Assembly: GCA_036873135.1 (NCBI GenBank)
Contig: JAPTYO010000010.1
Location: 22,747,772-22,811,771, forward strand
Source: Clarkia xantiana subsp. parviflora
Taxonomy: Eukaryota; Streptophyta; Magnoliopsida; Myrtales; Onagraceae
Reading direction: 5' to 3'
DNA: 64,000 bases
Shown here: positions 1 through 12,696 of the stretch, in pieces
Layout: the number at the start of each line of letters is the position of its first letter
Position numbering within the stretch: the first letter of the stretch is position 1
Translations under genes and position numbers: made by a program
Notes under the pieces: model-generated
What the model was told of the DNA's origin: nothing
Databases searched by the model: none
The model's input: only the letters and a program-made list of their open reading frames with translations

Positions 1-2972
1 CACGAAGAAGAAGACCGAGAAGGAGAAGCCCACAGAGGATACTCGCGTGCAAACACTGTCGCACGGATATGCTTGAATGACATATGGAAGGAGGAAGCCA
101 ACAAGCAACCGCCAGATGTGTTTCTCATTGACACAGACCCAATGGAGGAATAAGGAAGACCAGCCCCTGCGGAAGACATAAATGAAGTTTTAATAGAAAA
201 GCCAGACAAAAAAATACGGCTGGGGACAACACTCTCCAAAAGGGACGAGGAGGACCTAGTAGCGCTCCTCAAGGAGTACAATGAGCTATTCGCATGGTCT
301 CCAAGCGATATGCCAGGAATAAGCGAAGAAGTAATCTCGCACAAACTAAACATTAACGAGTCAGCCCGACCAATAGCACAAAAAAGACGGTCACAAGGGG
401 AACCCAAGAAGATCGCAATCTGAGAGTAAGTGGGCAAACTGATGGACGTTGTGTTCATACAAGAAATAAGATTCCAAACTTGGGTAACAAACCCAGTATT
501 GGTGAGAAAGAACAATGGAAGATAGAGAATGTGCATTGACTACCGCGACTTGAACAACGCATGTCCGAAAAATGCATACCCACTTCCACGAATAGACCAA
601 CTAGTAGACTCCACAGCAGGACATGAAGTAATAAGCCTCATGGACGCATACTCATGATACAATCAAATCAAGATGTGCCCAGAAGATGCACCACACACGA
701 CTTTCTACGCGGATAGTGAGGTCTATCACTACAAGGTGATGCCTTTCGGATTAATAAATGCAAGAGCAACGTACCAAAGGATGGTCAACAAGCTATTTGG
801 GGATATGATCGGGAAAATGATGGAGGCATACATAGACGACATGCTCGTCAAGTCCAAAGTAAAAGCAAGCCATGAGGCCGACTTGCGGAAGGTATTTGAG
901 AGGATGCGCATCCATCAAGTACGATTAAACCCACAAAAATGCGTGTTTGGAGTGCAATCAGGAAAATTCCTCGGTTTCATGGTCAGCCAAAGAGGAATTG
1001 AGGCGAACCCCGAAAAGCTACTTGCAATCGAAGAAATGAAATCGCCCACCAAGCCCAAGGAAGTACAACAAGTTAACGGGAGGCTGGCATCCTTGAATCG
1101 TTTCCTCTAAAAGATAGGTGACAAAGCGCTACCCTTCTTTAAAGAATTGTGAGCAAACAAGAGGTTTGAATGGACGCCTAGAGTTGAAGAAGCATTTCAA
1201 TAGCTAAAACAACACATAAGAACACTGCCACCCCTAGCACATCTAGTACCGGGGGAGAAGCTATACTTGTACATCTCATTAAGAGAGACGACAGTTAGCT
1301 CAGCATTAATAAGGGAGGAGAATGACGTCCAATTGACAATATACTTTGTAAGTAAGACACTCGCAAAATACGAAGTAAATTACGTGCCAATAGAGAAATA
1401 TCTCTTTGCTCTAGTAGTCACAGCAAGGAAGCTCAGGCCATATTTCAATGCACATGAGATAGTGGTACTTACAAATCAACCGTTGAAACACCTACTCCAA
1501 AGACCCGACGTGTCAGGGAGGATGGTTAAATGGGCAATAGAGCTAAGCGAATTCAGAATACACTTCGTCCCATGAACGGCCATCAAGGGTCAGGCCTTAG
1601 CAGAATTCACAGGCACACAACCAGACACAATAGAAGAGACCCACCAAAGCAAGAAGTAGGGGGGACAACAATGAGGACGTCTGGACAATGTACACAGACA
1701 GATCTTCTAACCAGGAAGGATCGGGGGAAGGCCTCGTAATAATACCACATCAACAGGGAAGTTTGTTGCGCTACGCTATGGCTTTGACATTCCACGCTAC
1801 AAACAATGAAGAAGAATATGGAGCTCTGCTCACATGCCTGCGAATAGCAAGACGTATGAGAGTAAAACACTTGGAAGTAAAATGTGACTCCCAACTGGTG
1901 GTAAACCAAGTCAAAGGAGACTACAACACCAAATCCCCAAAGATGCGATGGTACTTGCAAGAAGTGCAAATAGCAATGGGAGGTTTTGAAACCTTCAAAA
2001 TCACGGCCATACCAAGAGAAGAAAACGGGGATGCCGACTCATTGTGTAAGTTCGCCTTAGGGATCTTACAAGAAAAAGATGTACATTTTGCGGAAAAAAT
2101 ACTACTACCAGCCTACGATAGGCGAGAGATACTGGCAATTGAGGCAACGTCAATCGATGAGGCACCAAACTGGATGACACCAATCATTCGATACCTGAGC
2201 AAGAGATAATTACCAGAAGAGGCAATGGAGGCAGCAAGGGTAGAAAGGCTAGCGGTCAATTACCTCATCATTAATGGCATGCTATACAAAAGGAGATACT
2301 CCACTCCCTACATGAGATGTGTGGCGGACCCGGAAACGGGTCGAATACTAAGAGAACTACACGAAGGGCAGACCTCTTACCACGAGGGAGCAAGGACAAT
2401 AGTGAGGAAGGCCCTCAACCAAGGGTACTACTGGCCAACAATGAACAAGGAGGCCACAAAGATGGTACAAAAATGTGATGCATGCCAAAGATACTCAAAG
2501 AATATAACAGCCCCAGCATCCAACCTCATGTCCATTACAAGCCATGGCCCTTCGCTCAATGGGGCATCGATTTGATCGTCCATTGCCTATGTCCAAAAGC
2601 CAAATAAGATACATCCTGGTAGCTATAGACTACTTTTCAAAGTGGATAGAGGCCAAGGCTTTGACCAAAACAACAGAATTTCAAGTGATCAAGTTCTTCC
2701 AAACAAGGATAGTCACTAGGTATGGAGTTCCAAAAGTGTTAATAAGTGACAATGGACCGTAGTTTAAGGGTCCTCAGGTAGAGTCATACTGCAAAACCCT
2801 AGGAATTGATCACCGCTTTGGGTCAGTGAAACACGCCCAGACAAATGGCCAAGTAGAATCTGCAAACAAAATAGTCTTAGAGGGACTGAAAAGAAGAATC
2901 GAGGCATTCGGGGGAAATTGGGTGGATGAATTGGATAATGTACTATGGGCATTGCGTACAACCCCAAAAATT
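1..2972 (+). pseudogene. Ty3/gypsy (Tat-lineage) pol remnant: RT, RNase H, integrase
   Basis: This is a decayed polyprotein entering from the left window edge. Read in frame 1 it gives the linker before RT (motif FAWSPSDMPG near 290-320), then RT with CIDYRDLN (about 532-555) and the catalytic box YIDDM (about 829-843). The RT-linked RNase H follows (about 1260-1575). A second, archaeal-like RNase H starts near 1688 in another frame (MYTDRSS, then NNEEEYGALL), and then comes an integrase with a zinc-binding N-terminus (CDACQ near 2479) and core motif AIDYFSKWIEA (about 2625-2657). Two RNase H domains in tandem are typical of the Tat lineage. Stop codons at 151, 421, 427, 523 and 655, among others, and frameshifts near 1680 and 2545 show it is dead. 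Integrase similarity stops near 2972, probably where a deletion or a later insertion joined copia sequence. Confidence 0.9.
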
Positions 2973-3147
2973 TATATATAAGGCGGGTAGTCTTCACCAC
3001 GTTTGAGCAAGCCACTTGAAAATTAATCCAAAATTGAATTATGTCAGATGTATGTGCATCAAATAAAACGTTTTACCGTTTTACGTATTGTGGTAAACGA
3101 GGCGTACCTTTTACGGTACTTGAATCAACAGTGATTGTCGCGCTGGA

Positions 3148-3771
3148 TCATCGTTTAGACCTTTTATTGTTGGGTTTAACCAAGCAATTCCGAAGTCCAG
3201 GAAACCTGGTTTCGGAGAATTCGGGAAGTTTGGAGATGTTTTCATCTTTATGGTCGGCATCATATAAGTTAACTGCCGTTTTAATTGTTGTGATCAGACG
3301 TGCGAGTCCGTTATCATCAGCAAACCATGAAAGAGGAAACATTTCCATTACTTTCCGAATTCCTACCCATTCATCGGCGGCTTCGAGAACGGTTTCTATC
3401 ACACTCTCTTTGCATAGAATTTCATGGTACGCGACCATTAATTCTCTTGCTTCGGTTGCCTTTCCCTTGCCGTAGCGAAGGTGTAAGGTGCACCAAAGAT
3501 GCAATTCGCTCTTTTGAAGAGTCCTTTATTCCGTTTCAGCTGTCTGATGCGAGCAAATTATTTTCCGAGCTCTTTGATCTCTCCATAAACTGTCTTTATT
3601 ATTGTATTTGTAAGGTATCCTTTCTTCGTTTGTATGTATTCGTTGACCTTTTGGATCGATACGATCCTCGACTCCCGCAGGTATCAGGTCAATTTCAACA
3701 CTAGTTTTCCAATCATCATAATTAATGTCATCCAGTTTGCATATTTTGTTAAAACGATCCGATCGAGCCAT
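3148..3771 (-). pseudogene. Ty1/copia gag remnant (copia element 1)
   Basis: The reading frame starts with ATG at 3771 and opens with a copia-type capsid start (FNKICKLDDINYDDWKTS). This resembles the UBN2 gag family, where a lead-in of the form 'KLDGxNYxxWK' is common. A stop near 3526 and a change of frame split it; the second part (3148-3504) continues with LHLRYGKGKATEARELM, which fits the middle of a UBN2 domain less well. No protease or pol follows, so the element is truncated near 3.0 kb. The gene points away from the LTR at 6344-7943, which is the expected arrangement if that LTR is the 5' LTR. Family assignment is by motif only. Confidence 0.6.
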
Positions 3772-5534
3772 TAGAACTATTACAATTGATAATCATGTAA
3801 AGTTAGGAAGACAACAACATTTTGACAGAATTGCAAACATCAGATTATCTATTAGGATGAAATACGACAAATAGTGATCCTTCAGTCACTAAGCCAAACC
3901 GACCGTCAGTAAACCGAGGGAAGGGGGTGTCGTGAAAGAATTCACACCATCGTCGTCTTCAATCAAATAGATCAGTTTTTTGAAAACGGTTATTATATTG
4001 CAAATTACCGGAACGGGAATTTTCAAATAAGCATACCAGATCTTGGCTTTCCCAAGGCCCTTATAATTTTAAAAGGAATTATCCGATAATTTACGCATGC
4101 ATAATATCATATTATGCTATAATAATCGAACAAACCAAAACATGCTTACGCGGGCCTACGGTAAAGGCGAACAAGGGATCGTAGAGCGAAAGCACGACGA
4201 GAGGATCGGAAGCAGCTTTCCCACCCAATTGGTGAAGGAGCTCTTTGGCCTAACTAGCGCGTACTCAAGTCTCCAGTCTCGGTACTTGTTTTCTCGGAAG
4301 TCGCGATTCCCCTGCATTTCACCTTCGAAGAGTAGCCTTCCATTAATAGCCTCTCTCTCTTTCAGGCTCTTCTTCTTCCTCGGATTTGGGGAAACACTGC
4401 TGTTGATCCTTCGAACTTCTAAAGTGGCTAGTTGCGAAATTGGTTAGTCTGCGATCCCCCTCATCTCCCGAAAGTGTGAAAGCACTGTCCGACCTTCACT
4501 ATTCCAGAAGGCACCAAACAAAACAGACCAACTGCCCATCATACCTCCTCTACGTTCTTGACAGCCCATCTTTGTCTCAGTAGAGTCTTTAATGTTCCTA
4601 GCATATATAATTCTACGTAAAGTAAATTATCACATGCTTTCTATTCTTGAACATCCTAGCATATGTGTCAAAACATGCAACATCCAAACAAATCATGTAT
4701 AATTGGCGACTGGAATTTTCAGCTTTAAAAATGTTTGAAAATATTAGGGGTTGTTTTGCAATTCATGCTTACAATCAATCATGCGACATTTCAAGACATA
4801 GATTCTAGGCACTTTCAATCAGCATAGCATGTCTATCCTATTGCGCAATACATATATTTAAATCTCAGAGCTCAATGCTCGCAATTAATATCCAGCTAGC
4901 TTGACTGAGTCAAGACGACAGATCTAATAGATATGTAGCAGAAAGTAAACAATTGCAAATCAGTCCACTAATTTAATCCAGTCCAAATGCATATCTGAGA
5001 TCCATCCCAATAATCGAAACTAGGTATTAGGGTTTTAACCAAAAAACGTGTTAAAACGTAAACCCTAAGAGCACTGTTTAGGCTAAATTTAAAGTTCGAA
5101 AAAAATTTTGGATTTAAATTTGACATCCTATTTTATTGAACATTTTAAAATTTCCAAGAAATTTAAAAATTCCGGTCCGGTCCAATTTAAAATCCGGTTC
5201 AAGTCGGTCCGGTTTTAAAAATCCGATTTGGTCCGAAACGGTTCAATAAAATAAGATTGCGGTTCAGTTTATCACTCAAAATCGGTTAGCTTAGGTTCAA
5301 TTTAGTTACTACGGTCCGACCTGATCCGACTAGGTCGACCCGATTAAGAACACCTGGATTGGTTTATCCGTTCCGGTTTAGCAATTGGACCGGCCCATAA
5401 ACCCTAGGGTTCGGCCGAAATATGTCTTGTGGGCTAAGTAGGGTTTTAAAGTCCACTAAAAGCTTAACTTAGCCACCAAGAAATATTAATTATTTAAAAT
5501 AATTTCCAATATTGCTAATATATATATAATTCGG

Positions 5535-5618
<84 letters not shown>

Positions 5619-5684
5619 CAAGATTTTAACATTAAGATGTAAATCAATCAACAATATATGTATATATATAAAATATTCGGCTCC

Positions 5685-5715
<31 letters not shown>

Positions 5716-6330
5716 TATTGTCAAATATATCTTTAGGGAATAAAATATGTAGACAATATATTTTCTTAATCTTATATAGCAACTAAATCTATCAATATAT
5801 ATTAACCATATCATTAACTATATATATTGATAGTTAATATCTTTTACAATATTATATTATGAACCTATCCTTATTTCCAACATATAGATGTATAGTTACC
5901 TATTAATAAAATTTAAAAATGGCAAACTATATCTCTAATTAATGTGGCCGAAATTTTTAAAACTTGATGACCAAGAAAATTAATTTTTTTACCTAGAATA
6001 CTCCTAGGTTTTCGGCACAAACATGTAAATTTGAAAAGTTGTCAAATTTTAAGATCAAACTCTAACTTGATCATGAATCCAAAAGGTATTCTTGATAAAA
6101 ACTCATGGTGTTCTTGAAGATCATGAACATCAAACTTAAATTCGAACATAAAATTCGGTTTTGATCCATAAAAACATGTAAATTTCAAAAAATTTAAGTT
6201 TTTAAATATCAAACACATGAATTTACTTACAAAATTTCGAATTACTTATGGTGTTCATGAACATGAAAATTTCGGATTTTTCAAAACTCAAGAACATCAG
6301 TTTATCAAAAATTTAAGAACTCCTAACCAC
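3772..6330 (-). other. Long untranslated leader of copia element 1
   Basis: About 2.5 kb without credible coding lies between the primer-binding site and the gag start. It is AT-rich, contains runs of CCGGTCC/GGTTC-type sequence around 5165-5395 and AT-rich microsatellites around 5.5-5.7 kb. An open frame at 4097-4447 shows no family resemblance and I treat it as chance. Copia leaders are usually a few hundred bases, so either this family has a long leader or other sequence has been inserted. Confidence 0.45.
5534..5614. repeat. Compound (AC)n(AT)n microsatellite
   Basis: An uninterrupted CA run of about 10 units passes directly into an AT run of about 30 units. Shorter AT runs continue near 5684-5705. 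Confidence 0.95.
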
Positions 6331-6342
6331 GCTCTGATACCA
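6331..6342 (-). promoter_or_regulatory. Primer-binding site of copia element 1 (initiator tRNA-Met type)
   Basis: The minus strand reads TGGTATCAGAGC, the standard plant copia primer-binding site, complementary to the 3' end of initiator tRNA-Met. One base separates it from the LTR end CCAACA at 6344. Confidence 0.9.
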
Positions 6343-6343
6343 C

Positions 6344-7943
6344 TGTTGGATTACGGGGACGTAATACTACGAAATGCTAAACGTGTACATGCAAGTAATC
6401 TAACTACGCAGCGGAATAATGTACACATACCTTTTAGCTTTCCTGCCCAAGAACGTCGTGGAGGGAGTTATGATCCTCCGGTTGGAACCACGTACAAGTT
6501 CTTCGTAAGAAGCTCCACAACAAAGCCTCTGATCGATTCTTTAACGGGGACAGAACATCGGACTAATATGTGCACCGAAAATCACTACTAAGGGGGTGAT
6601 ACGGTTTCTCTCAAGTTCCTCAATGGAGGTACTTCTTATTAGATTGATGTGTAAACCCCTTAGGTGAGTCCCCTATATATAGGATTGGTGGAGTGGACAA
6701 AAGTCCACTCCAACCAATGTGGGACAACATTTGGCCGAACCATGCTATTAAAGGGGGAGGCCCAATTTTTGGCCTCCCATGTCAATTAGGGTTAGGGTTT
6801 GGCCCAATTACCCTAATGTGACAATTACCTAAATAACTTAGGTAATTTTCTTAGCATTAACGGGCTACCAATTACGAATTCTTCGGTATTCTTCTGAATC
6901 AACGAATTCTTGCACCTCTATCCATCAAATTCTCGGCATTCCCTTAGAAATGAGTTTTTGTCCCATCTATCCTCATCACGCTGCATTAGAACCTTGACAA
7001 TGAACCTCAATCATGACCACACACTTAGCTATGCATCAGAATCAACAGAACCATTCTTAACCGCCATACGCATCTGAATCAATCTTAGATCTTCAAATAT
7101 TTGACCAAGCTAAGTCGTCTTAAAAATTACGAATAACTTATTGAACATACCTTATTCAGTTACATTCAAAAGACCGTAACTTCCTCAATATAAGTCCAAT
7201 CTAAGCGATCTTTATGTTCACGGAAAGCTTATCCAATTTAAATTAATTCTGTAAAATTATTTTTCCATAAAAACGAAATGAAACTAGGTCGTTATTGTCA
7301 TCAAACAACACTGTCCAGAATGACCAAACAGATTTGAATGTCCAACTTCAAATGGCCACAACTTCATCTCTACAAGTCCAAATTATGCAATCTTGGTATC
7401 TATGGAAAGCTTATAAAATCTAATTTAACACATAATATTTTTTTAGACATAATATGAGTAGATACAGGTCGTTACTTTCATTACACATGGCAGCACAGAA
7501 AACTGACAGCATGAACAAGTCACTCTTACAATATATTCGATTGTCCACTCCTAGTTCTTTCTAGTCACATGAATGGAGATTTAAGTACTGCTCATGAAAT
7601 ATTTTATTTGAACAATCATCCACATTTTCTACTTTTACAAAGCATGTTCCATTAATATGACATATAAGGAGTTCGTTCCTTACCTCTTGAGATTGATGGT
7701 GATGTTATTGATACGCAGTACAACCTTCCTTCATACATTTGCTACGGACCTGCTTCATCCTTCAAACTTGTTCAATAATCTCCATATTTCTCTAGATTAC
7801 CTTAATTCTAAAGTGACCTAGTGTATCCAATTAATCTCCTCGTTAGTATTAACTAATTTTTAAGCCAAAAATCTATACATGGATGTTATTGATTCAGTCC
7901 TTCTAATTTTATTGACATACTTCTGAAATCGCGAGGTATTACA
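6344..7943 (-). mobile_element. 5' LTR of copia element 1
   Basis: In element orientation the proposed LTR starts TGTAATACC (at 7943) and ends CCAACA (at 6344) against the primer-binding site, so it has TG...CA ends and is 1600 bp long. A TATA-like CTATATATAG lies near 6672-6682, leaving roughly 330 bases to the LTR end, a plausible R-U5. The 7943 border was chosen because the reading frame of the neighbouring copia protease breaks exactly there. The partner LTR is not in the window, so the far border and target duplication cannot be confirmed. Confidence 0.6.
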
Positions 7944-7948
7944 AAGAT

Positions 7949-8867
7949 ACTCGTTTTCAAACTTTCCAGGCTTGAAATTTCAAAACAACTCCTAGCTCGG
8001 AGACGAATGAAACGATGCTCCAGAATCCAAAATCCGGGATTCAAGTGAGCTGTCCACACTGAGGATTATGGCATTCCCAATATATTCTGTTGAGTTCACT
8101 GAATCACTATCATTGTCAGGTTCGTGATTCTTCTTCTTTAGTTTCAGACAATCAGATCTATATTGGTTTCTTTCACCACAATTCCAATATGATCATTGTA
8201 GTCTTCCTCTGTTTCTTGATTTTGAGCGTCCATGCTGATTTGGACACTTTGTATTACTCCTCCCCCTTCTGTCAGCACTGAGAGCACTTCCTGATGACTC
8301 GCCAGTTTCTCTTTTGCGAATACTTTCACTAAGAATAACATCTCGGATTTCATCAAACTTCAGCTTCTCAGATCCACGGGAACTACTAACTGCGGAAAAA
8401 ATAGTATCACACGACTCAGGCAGATATGAAAGCAAAATCAAAGGTTTAACCTCATCCTCAAAATTAATCTCAACAAACTTAGTTGCGAAATAATCATATT
8501 AAAGACATTTATATGTTCAGCAACAGAACCACCTTCAACCATATGTAAATTGAACAATATACGCATCAAGTATACATTGTTCATCGTCGATGGTTTCTCG
8601 TACATGTTTGTCAACGCCTTCAACACGCCCGTTGTCGATGTTTCTTTAACGATGTTGAATGCAACGTTCTTGGACAGACACAGTCAGATCAGCCCCAGGG
8701 ATTGTCGATCCTCGAGCTTCCATTGTTGCTCCGTCATGGACTCCGGCTTCTCCACAGACAAGGGTTCATACAGATCCTTCAGGTACAGATAATCTTCAAT
8801 CTGCATCTTCCAGAAATTGGAAATTGTTTCCATCGAACTTCTCTATTCCAGCCTTCGACATCTCCAT
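7949..8867 (-). pseudogene. Ty1/copia gag-protease remnant (copia element 2)
   Basis: The frame starts with ATG at 8867, about 28 bases inside the primer-binding site. It gives a typical copia gag: IEKFDGNNFQFWKMQIEDYL, then LKALTNMYEKPS and VAEHINVFN, then an R/S-rich stretch and a degenerate zinc knuckle (WNCG...SDC, about 8150-8185). The protease active-site motif ILDSGASFH is at about 8005-8033. Stops and frameshifts near 8690, 8440 and 8190 make it non-functional. The protease frame ends abruptly at about 7944 where copia element 1's LTR begins, so integrase and RT of this element are missing. Confidence 0.85.
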
Positions 8868-8894
8868 ATTCAGTGATCGTGTTGAATCTCCTTA

Positions 8895-8906
8895 GCTCTG
8901 ATACCA
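8895..8906 (-). promoter_or_regulatory. Primer-binding site of copia element 2 (initiator tRNA-Met type)
   Basis: The minus strand reads TGGTATCAGAGC, two bases from the LTR that starts at 8909. Confidence 0.9.
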
Positions 8907-8908
8907 GT

Positions 8909-9417
8909 TGTTAGGATTGATTCTCTCAACACTCACGAACAATTAAGAAGGAAAGCAATAAAGAAGACAAGATTTAACGTGGTTCAGTCAACTCGACCTA
9001 CATCCACGGGCAAATGAGGAGCACCACTTCGCTAGGATAACCAACACCGGAGGATTACAAGACGAGACCACAAAGAACACTCACTCTCACGAATGATAAT
9101 ACATGTTGAGACCTTACACACAATGCTCTAAAAACACCCGCCTAAACAAACCCGTAACTCTCACGCAATACAATAAACTCACACCCCTTTTTAACTTAGT
9201 CTGTTGATTATGTGTCTTCCTCTTGCTATGACCTAACCCAGTCTGGTATATATATATAGACAACCGCCTGATCTAGTCTATCTATATCTATATCTATCTA
9301 TATATATAATAGTCACCACCACTATCTATAACTATATATATATATATATTACATAGTCAATTTGCTACCTAAAATAACTAATTGGCTAACTAACCCAAAT
9401 TCGAGACAAACCCAACA
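8909..9417 (-). mobile_element. 5' LTR of copia element 2
   Basis: The segment begins TGTTAGG and ends CCCAACA, giving the short inverted ends expected of a copia LTR (509 bp). It abuts the primer-binding site on the left. Simple TATC/AT-rich stretches occur at about 9248-9350. The other LTR is absent because the element is truncated, so no target duplication can be checked. Confidence 0.75.
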
Positions 9418-9621
9418 AAATGTAGATACGTTAAGCTCAATTCTACTGGAACAACACTTATGCATGATGTGATATGTGGGCCCGCAAAGTGACCTCGAAA
9501 CTGAAGCTCCTTTTATATTTAACGTGTTATGTGGACCCGCAAAGTAACTCTCCTATAAGATATGAAATTAGTATTTCAAAATCAAACCACATAAAAAGAC
9601 ATAACAACTAACTAGACTATC

Positions 9622-9822
9622 TTTTTTTTTTTTTTGGTGGTTCTAGGAGGGCCCAGATAGAGGGCAGCATCTGTAGGATGCTTGCTCCACACTTAGACTA
9701 ATATGCACTAATATCGGATTAATATTTTAGGAGTAAAGTGGTAGTTATGAATATTTTTATATTCTCATATAACTAGTAGGATTGAATCTCTGACCTCTGA
9801 TTAAGGACGAAAAAGCTCAACC
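9622..9822 (-). mobile_element. tRNA-derived SINE, copy 1
   Basis: On the minus strand the segment starts GTGGTTGAGC (A-box-like), has a B-box-like sequence near 9775-9790, and ends in a 14-base A tail (T run 9622-9635). The 6-bp direct repeat ACTATC flanks it at 9616-9621 and 9823-9828, which fits retroposition. A second copy lies at 27685-28489 and shares, among others, the block around GGATGCTTGCT. Confidence 0.75.
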
Positions 9823-9857
9823 ACTATCGGAGCAGCTTACAAAGCCACAAGCCCTGT

Positions 9858-9996
9858 TGGGCTGGGCTTCTATCTGAGCCTGAAGATTGAGGCCCTTCTC
9901 GATAACGCCGTATAATATAGCAACGAGAAACCGAATTCTACTTCTTCTCCGTTGTTTCTCTTCTTCTCTGTGGCATAAACCCCGGAAGAACCCTAG
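9858..9996 (+). promoter_or_regulatory. RPF2 promoter: site II pair and telo-box
   Basis: Two overlapping TGGGCT (site II) motifs stand at 9858-9863 and 9863-9868, and an AACCCTAG telo-box lies at 9989-9996. In plants this pair is known from promoters of ribosomal-protein and ribosome-biogenesis genes, so it fits the gene downstream. A short leader intron is likely: donor GTAATC at 10051, acceptor at 10118 or 10140. The start of transcription cannot be read from the sequence. Confidence 0.6.
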
Positions 9997-10146
9997 TTTC
10001 CTCCGAATAGCGGCCGACGTCGCCGCTTCGATCGTAGACTTACTTCGTCGGTAATCTTGAACGTTAATTTTTTATTTCTCGACCTTCTGTATTCTCTCTT
10101 TTGAACTTTAATTGATAGTGGCGCTGCATCTCATCAGCAGCTCATA

Positions 10147-11865
10147 ATGTTGAAAATAAAGACTCCGACGAAGAAAAGGGTCTTGAGGGAGCTAGAAAAA
10201 CGCGCGCCGAAGATTGTAGGTTATTAGATTATGATGCGTTTAATTGCCTGCTCTTTTTTAGGCAAAATGAGATTTTTAATGGGGTGAGGTGTTTGTGCCT
10301 TAGATTGAAACAGGGAAGAAGACATTGTTGCTGCAGGGCACCAAAACTAGCAGTGTCCTTAACAATGTGTTGACAGAAATTTACCACTTGAAGAAGGGAA
10401 GTGCTGTTAGATATACTCGTAAGAATGATAACATTCGACCCTTTGAAAGTGGGGGCGAGACGTCATTGGAATTCTTTTCTCAGAAGACTGATTGTAGTCT
10501 CTTTGTGGTGAGTTAAATTCAACTCGTTTCTAGGTCATAGAAATACACGGTTTTACAGTGTCTATCTTAAAAATCCAGTTAAAACATAATCATACTCGTT
10601 TTCTGAGTAGAAACATATGTAGGGATCCTTGCAGCAGTTAAAAGCTTTGTTTACCATAACGGCATTTTTGTGTTTTAAGATACTAGTTAATAAAACTAGT
10701 TCATGGTAGGAGAAGTGACTAAGGCTCTGGATTTGTGCTGTAATTTGATTGTATCTGTGTGTAAAATCACTGCTTTTATGGAGCTATGCCTTGAAATGAT
10801 CTTGCCCGATTCTTGATGAAGTCCTCAATTTAGACTAATAGATTGGTTACTTGTTTTAATCTGTATAGTTATCGAGTTTATTGTTCCTTATATTCAATTA
10901 CGACGATGATGTGCCTTATATTTGTTGTTTCATCTAGTTTGGATCTCACACAAAGAAGCGGCCCCACAATCTTGTTCTAGGACGAACGTATGATCATCAA
11001 ATATATGATCTTGTTGAGGTTGGAGTTGAAAACTTCAAATCCCTGGAGTCATTCAGCTACGACAAGAAAATAGCACCACACGCTGGTTCAAAACCGTTCA
11101 TTACTTTTGCCGGAGAAGAATTTGAGAGCTCAGATGAACTGAGGCATTTGAAAGAAGTTCTACTCGATTTACTGCGGGGAGAGGTGCTTGTTAAAACTAA
11201 CTGAACAACTTTTCATTTTTTGAATCTTGTTCTTACAAACATTAGTTACGGTACCTTGCTTTATTGATTCAGGTTGTGGAGAATTTAAATATTGCTGGAA
11301 TAGATAGAGTATTTGTTTGCACAGCTCTATCTCCGAACCGGGTCTTACTAACACAGTGTGCCTTGAGGCTCAAGAAATCTGGCACGATTGTTCCCAGGAT
11401 GGAACTTGTGGAAGTCGGCCCTTCAATGGATTTGGTAGTCCGCAGACATCGCCTTCCTAATGATAGTCTTTACAAAGAAGCCATGAGGGCAGCTAAGGAC
11501 AAACCGAAGAAGAAGGTTCAACTTAACTAACTCGACTGTTTTACGATATAGTTGATAATCCAATTTAATCAAAGCTCATATCGTTATTACTCGTTGATTC
11601 ATTTGCAGGAGAAAAACGTTAGCAACGACCCATTGGAAGGGAAGATTGGAAAGATATATATTCCCGATCAGAAGGTAATTTATTTTAGCTTATGCAGGTG
11701 CTCCTTAATTGCTCCTTATACTTTCAATATCTGATGCCCTGCTATCGTTACCAGATTGGAGATATGAATATTGTTAACAAGTCGAAAGGAGTTAAGCGGG
11801 AGCGTCGGGAGGCTAGAGCCAACAAAGAGCCACGTCCCAAGAAGCAGAAGGAAGTTTCCGAGTAA
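10147..11865 (+). CDS. RPF2: Ribosome production factor 2 homolog (Brix domain)
   Basis: Six coding exons give a protein of 312 residues: 10147-10215, 10304-10507, 10938-11183, 11273-11515, 11609-11674 and 11755-11865. All introns lie between codons and have GT-AG ends. The start MLKIKTPTKKRVLRELEKR and blocks such as TKTSSVLNNVL, YDLVEVGVENF, LSPNRVLLTQCALRL and MELVEVGPSMDLVVRRHR match plant RPF2, and family length is about 310. The Brix domain covers roughly residues 25-235; a basic tail (KGVKRERREARANKEPRPKK) ends the protein. RPF2 works in the nucleolus with RRS1 to bring the 5S ribonucleoprotein into the pre-60S particle. The gene looks intact and converges on the heat-shock factor gene downstream. 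Confidence 0.95.
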
Positions 11866-12696
11866 TCGAACAATATGCTGTTCTGCTTGCCGAGCTTGGG
11901 GCAGCCTGGCTGCATCAATTTTGCTTGCTATGATGGATGTTTTTTGGATCTAATATGTAATTTTTGTTTTACGAATGCTCTTCGATCAAATCGTGTACTG
12001 TGATTAAGTTTAGTTCGACGAATGTTGGATAATACTGTTCGAGCCTGTTGATTGCTCTGGTTGGTCCTTATTTGCAAGACTTGTGATTTTAGTTATGTAA
12101 TATGTTAATGATTAAGGTTCTCATTTCTGCTACAAGCTTGATTATTATTCATCCCAATTGTTATTCGCACGAACCAACTGAATTTATGTATTATGCACTC
12201 CAGTTGTCCATTGAGACAAGGGGATTGAATTATACAGAAAAAGGTTAGGAATATGATAGAGGCTAAACTAAACAGAAAAAAATTGGCTGAAACTAAAGCC
12301 AGAAGATACTACTTACCATGGCTACCTGCTCAGTGCTTGGAAATGCATCATCAAGACTCAAGAGTCACCCACACAACAAACTGAAGCCTGCTCAACTGTT
12401 CTTCACCTGCATACTCACAACTGAAACAATTTTAATCAGCAAGAAACCTCTCCAGGGGGATAAATTAAAAACTCGAACCGATCAAAATTAAGCTTGATAT
12501 GTACAAAAGGAGGGATCATCCCAGAAGCTGGTTTGAACAATTGCAAGTCAAAAGAAGAGATTATTAGTTAATATATCCAAGAAAGAATGTAAAATATCAA
12601 GTCCATATCAATCATATCCATATCATCAGCATACTAGTTACTAACTTACTACTATCACACACTGATATCTATGTATTCATCTTCCTACTATACTTA
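11866..12696. other. Intergenic space between convergent RPF2 and HSFA3
   Basis: This segment should hold the 3' UTRs of both genes. I see no further coding sequence, RNA gene or transposon in it. Possible poly(A)-signal-like A/T stretches are too common here to assign. Confidence 0.5.

Noticed and set aside
4097..4447. 116-codon frame on the plus strand in the copia leader
   Set aside because: No family likeness and it runs against the element's direction; probably chance.
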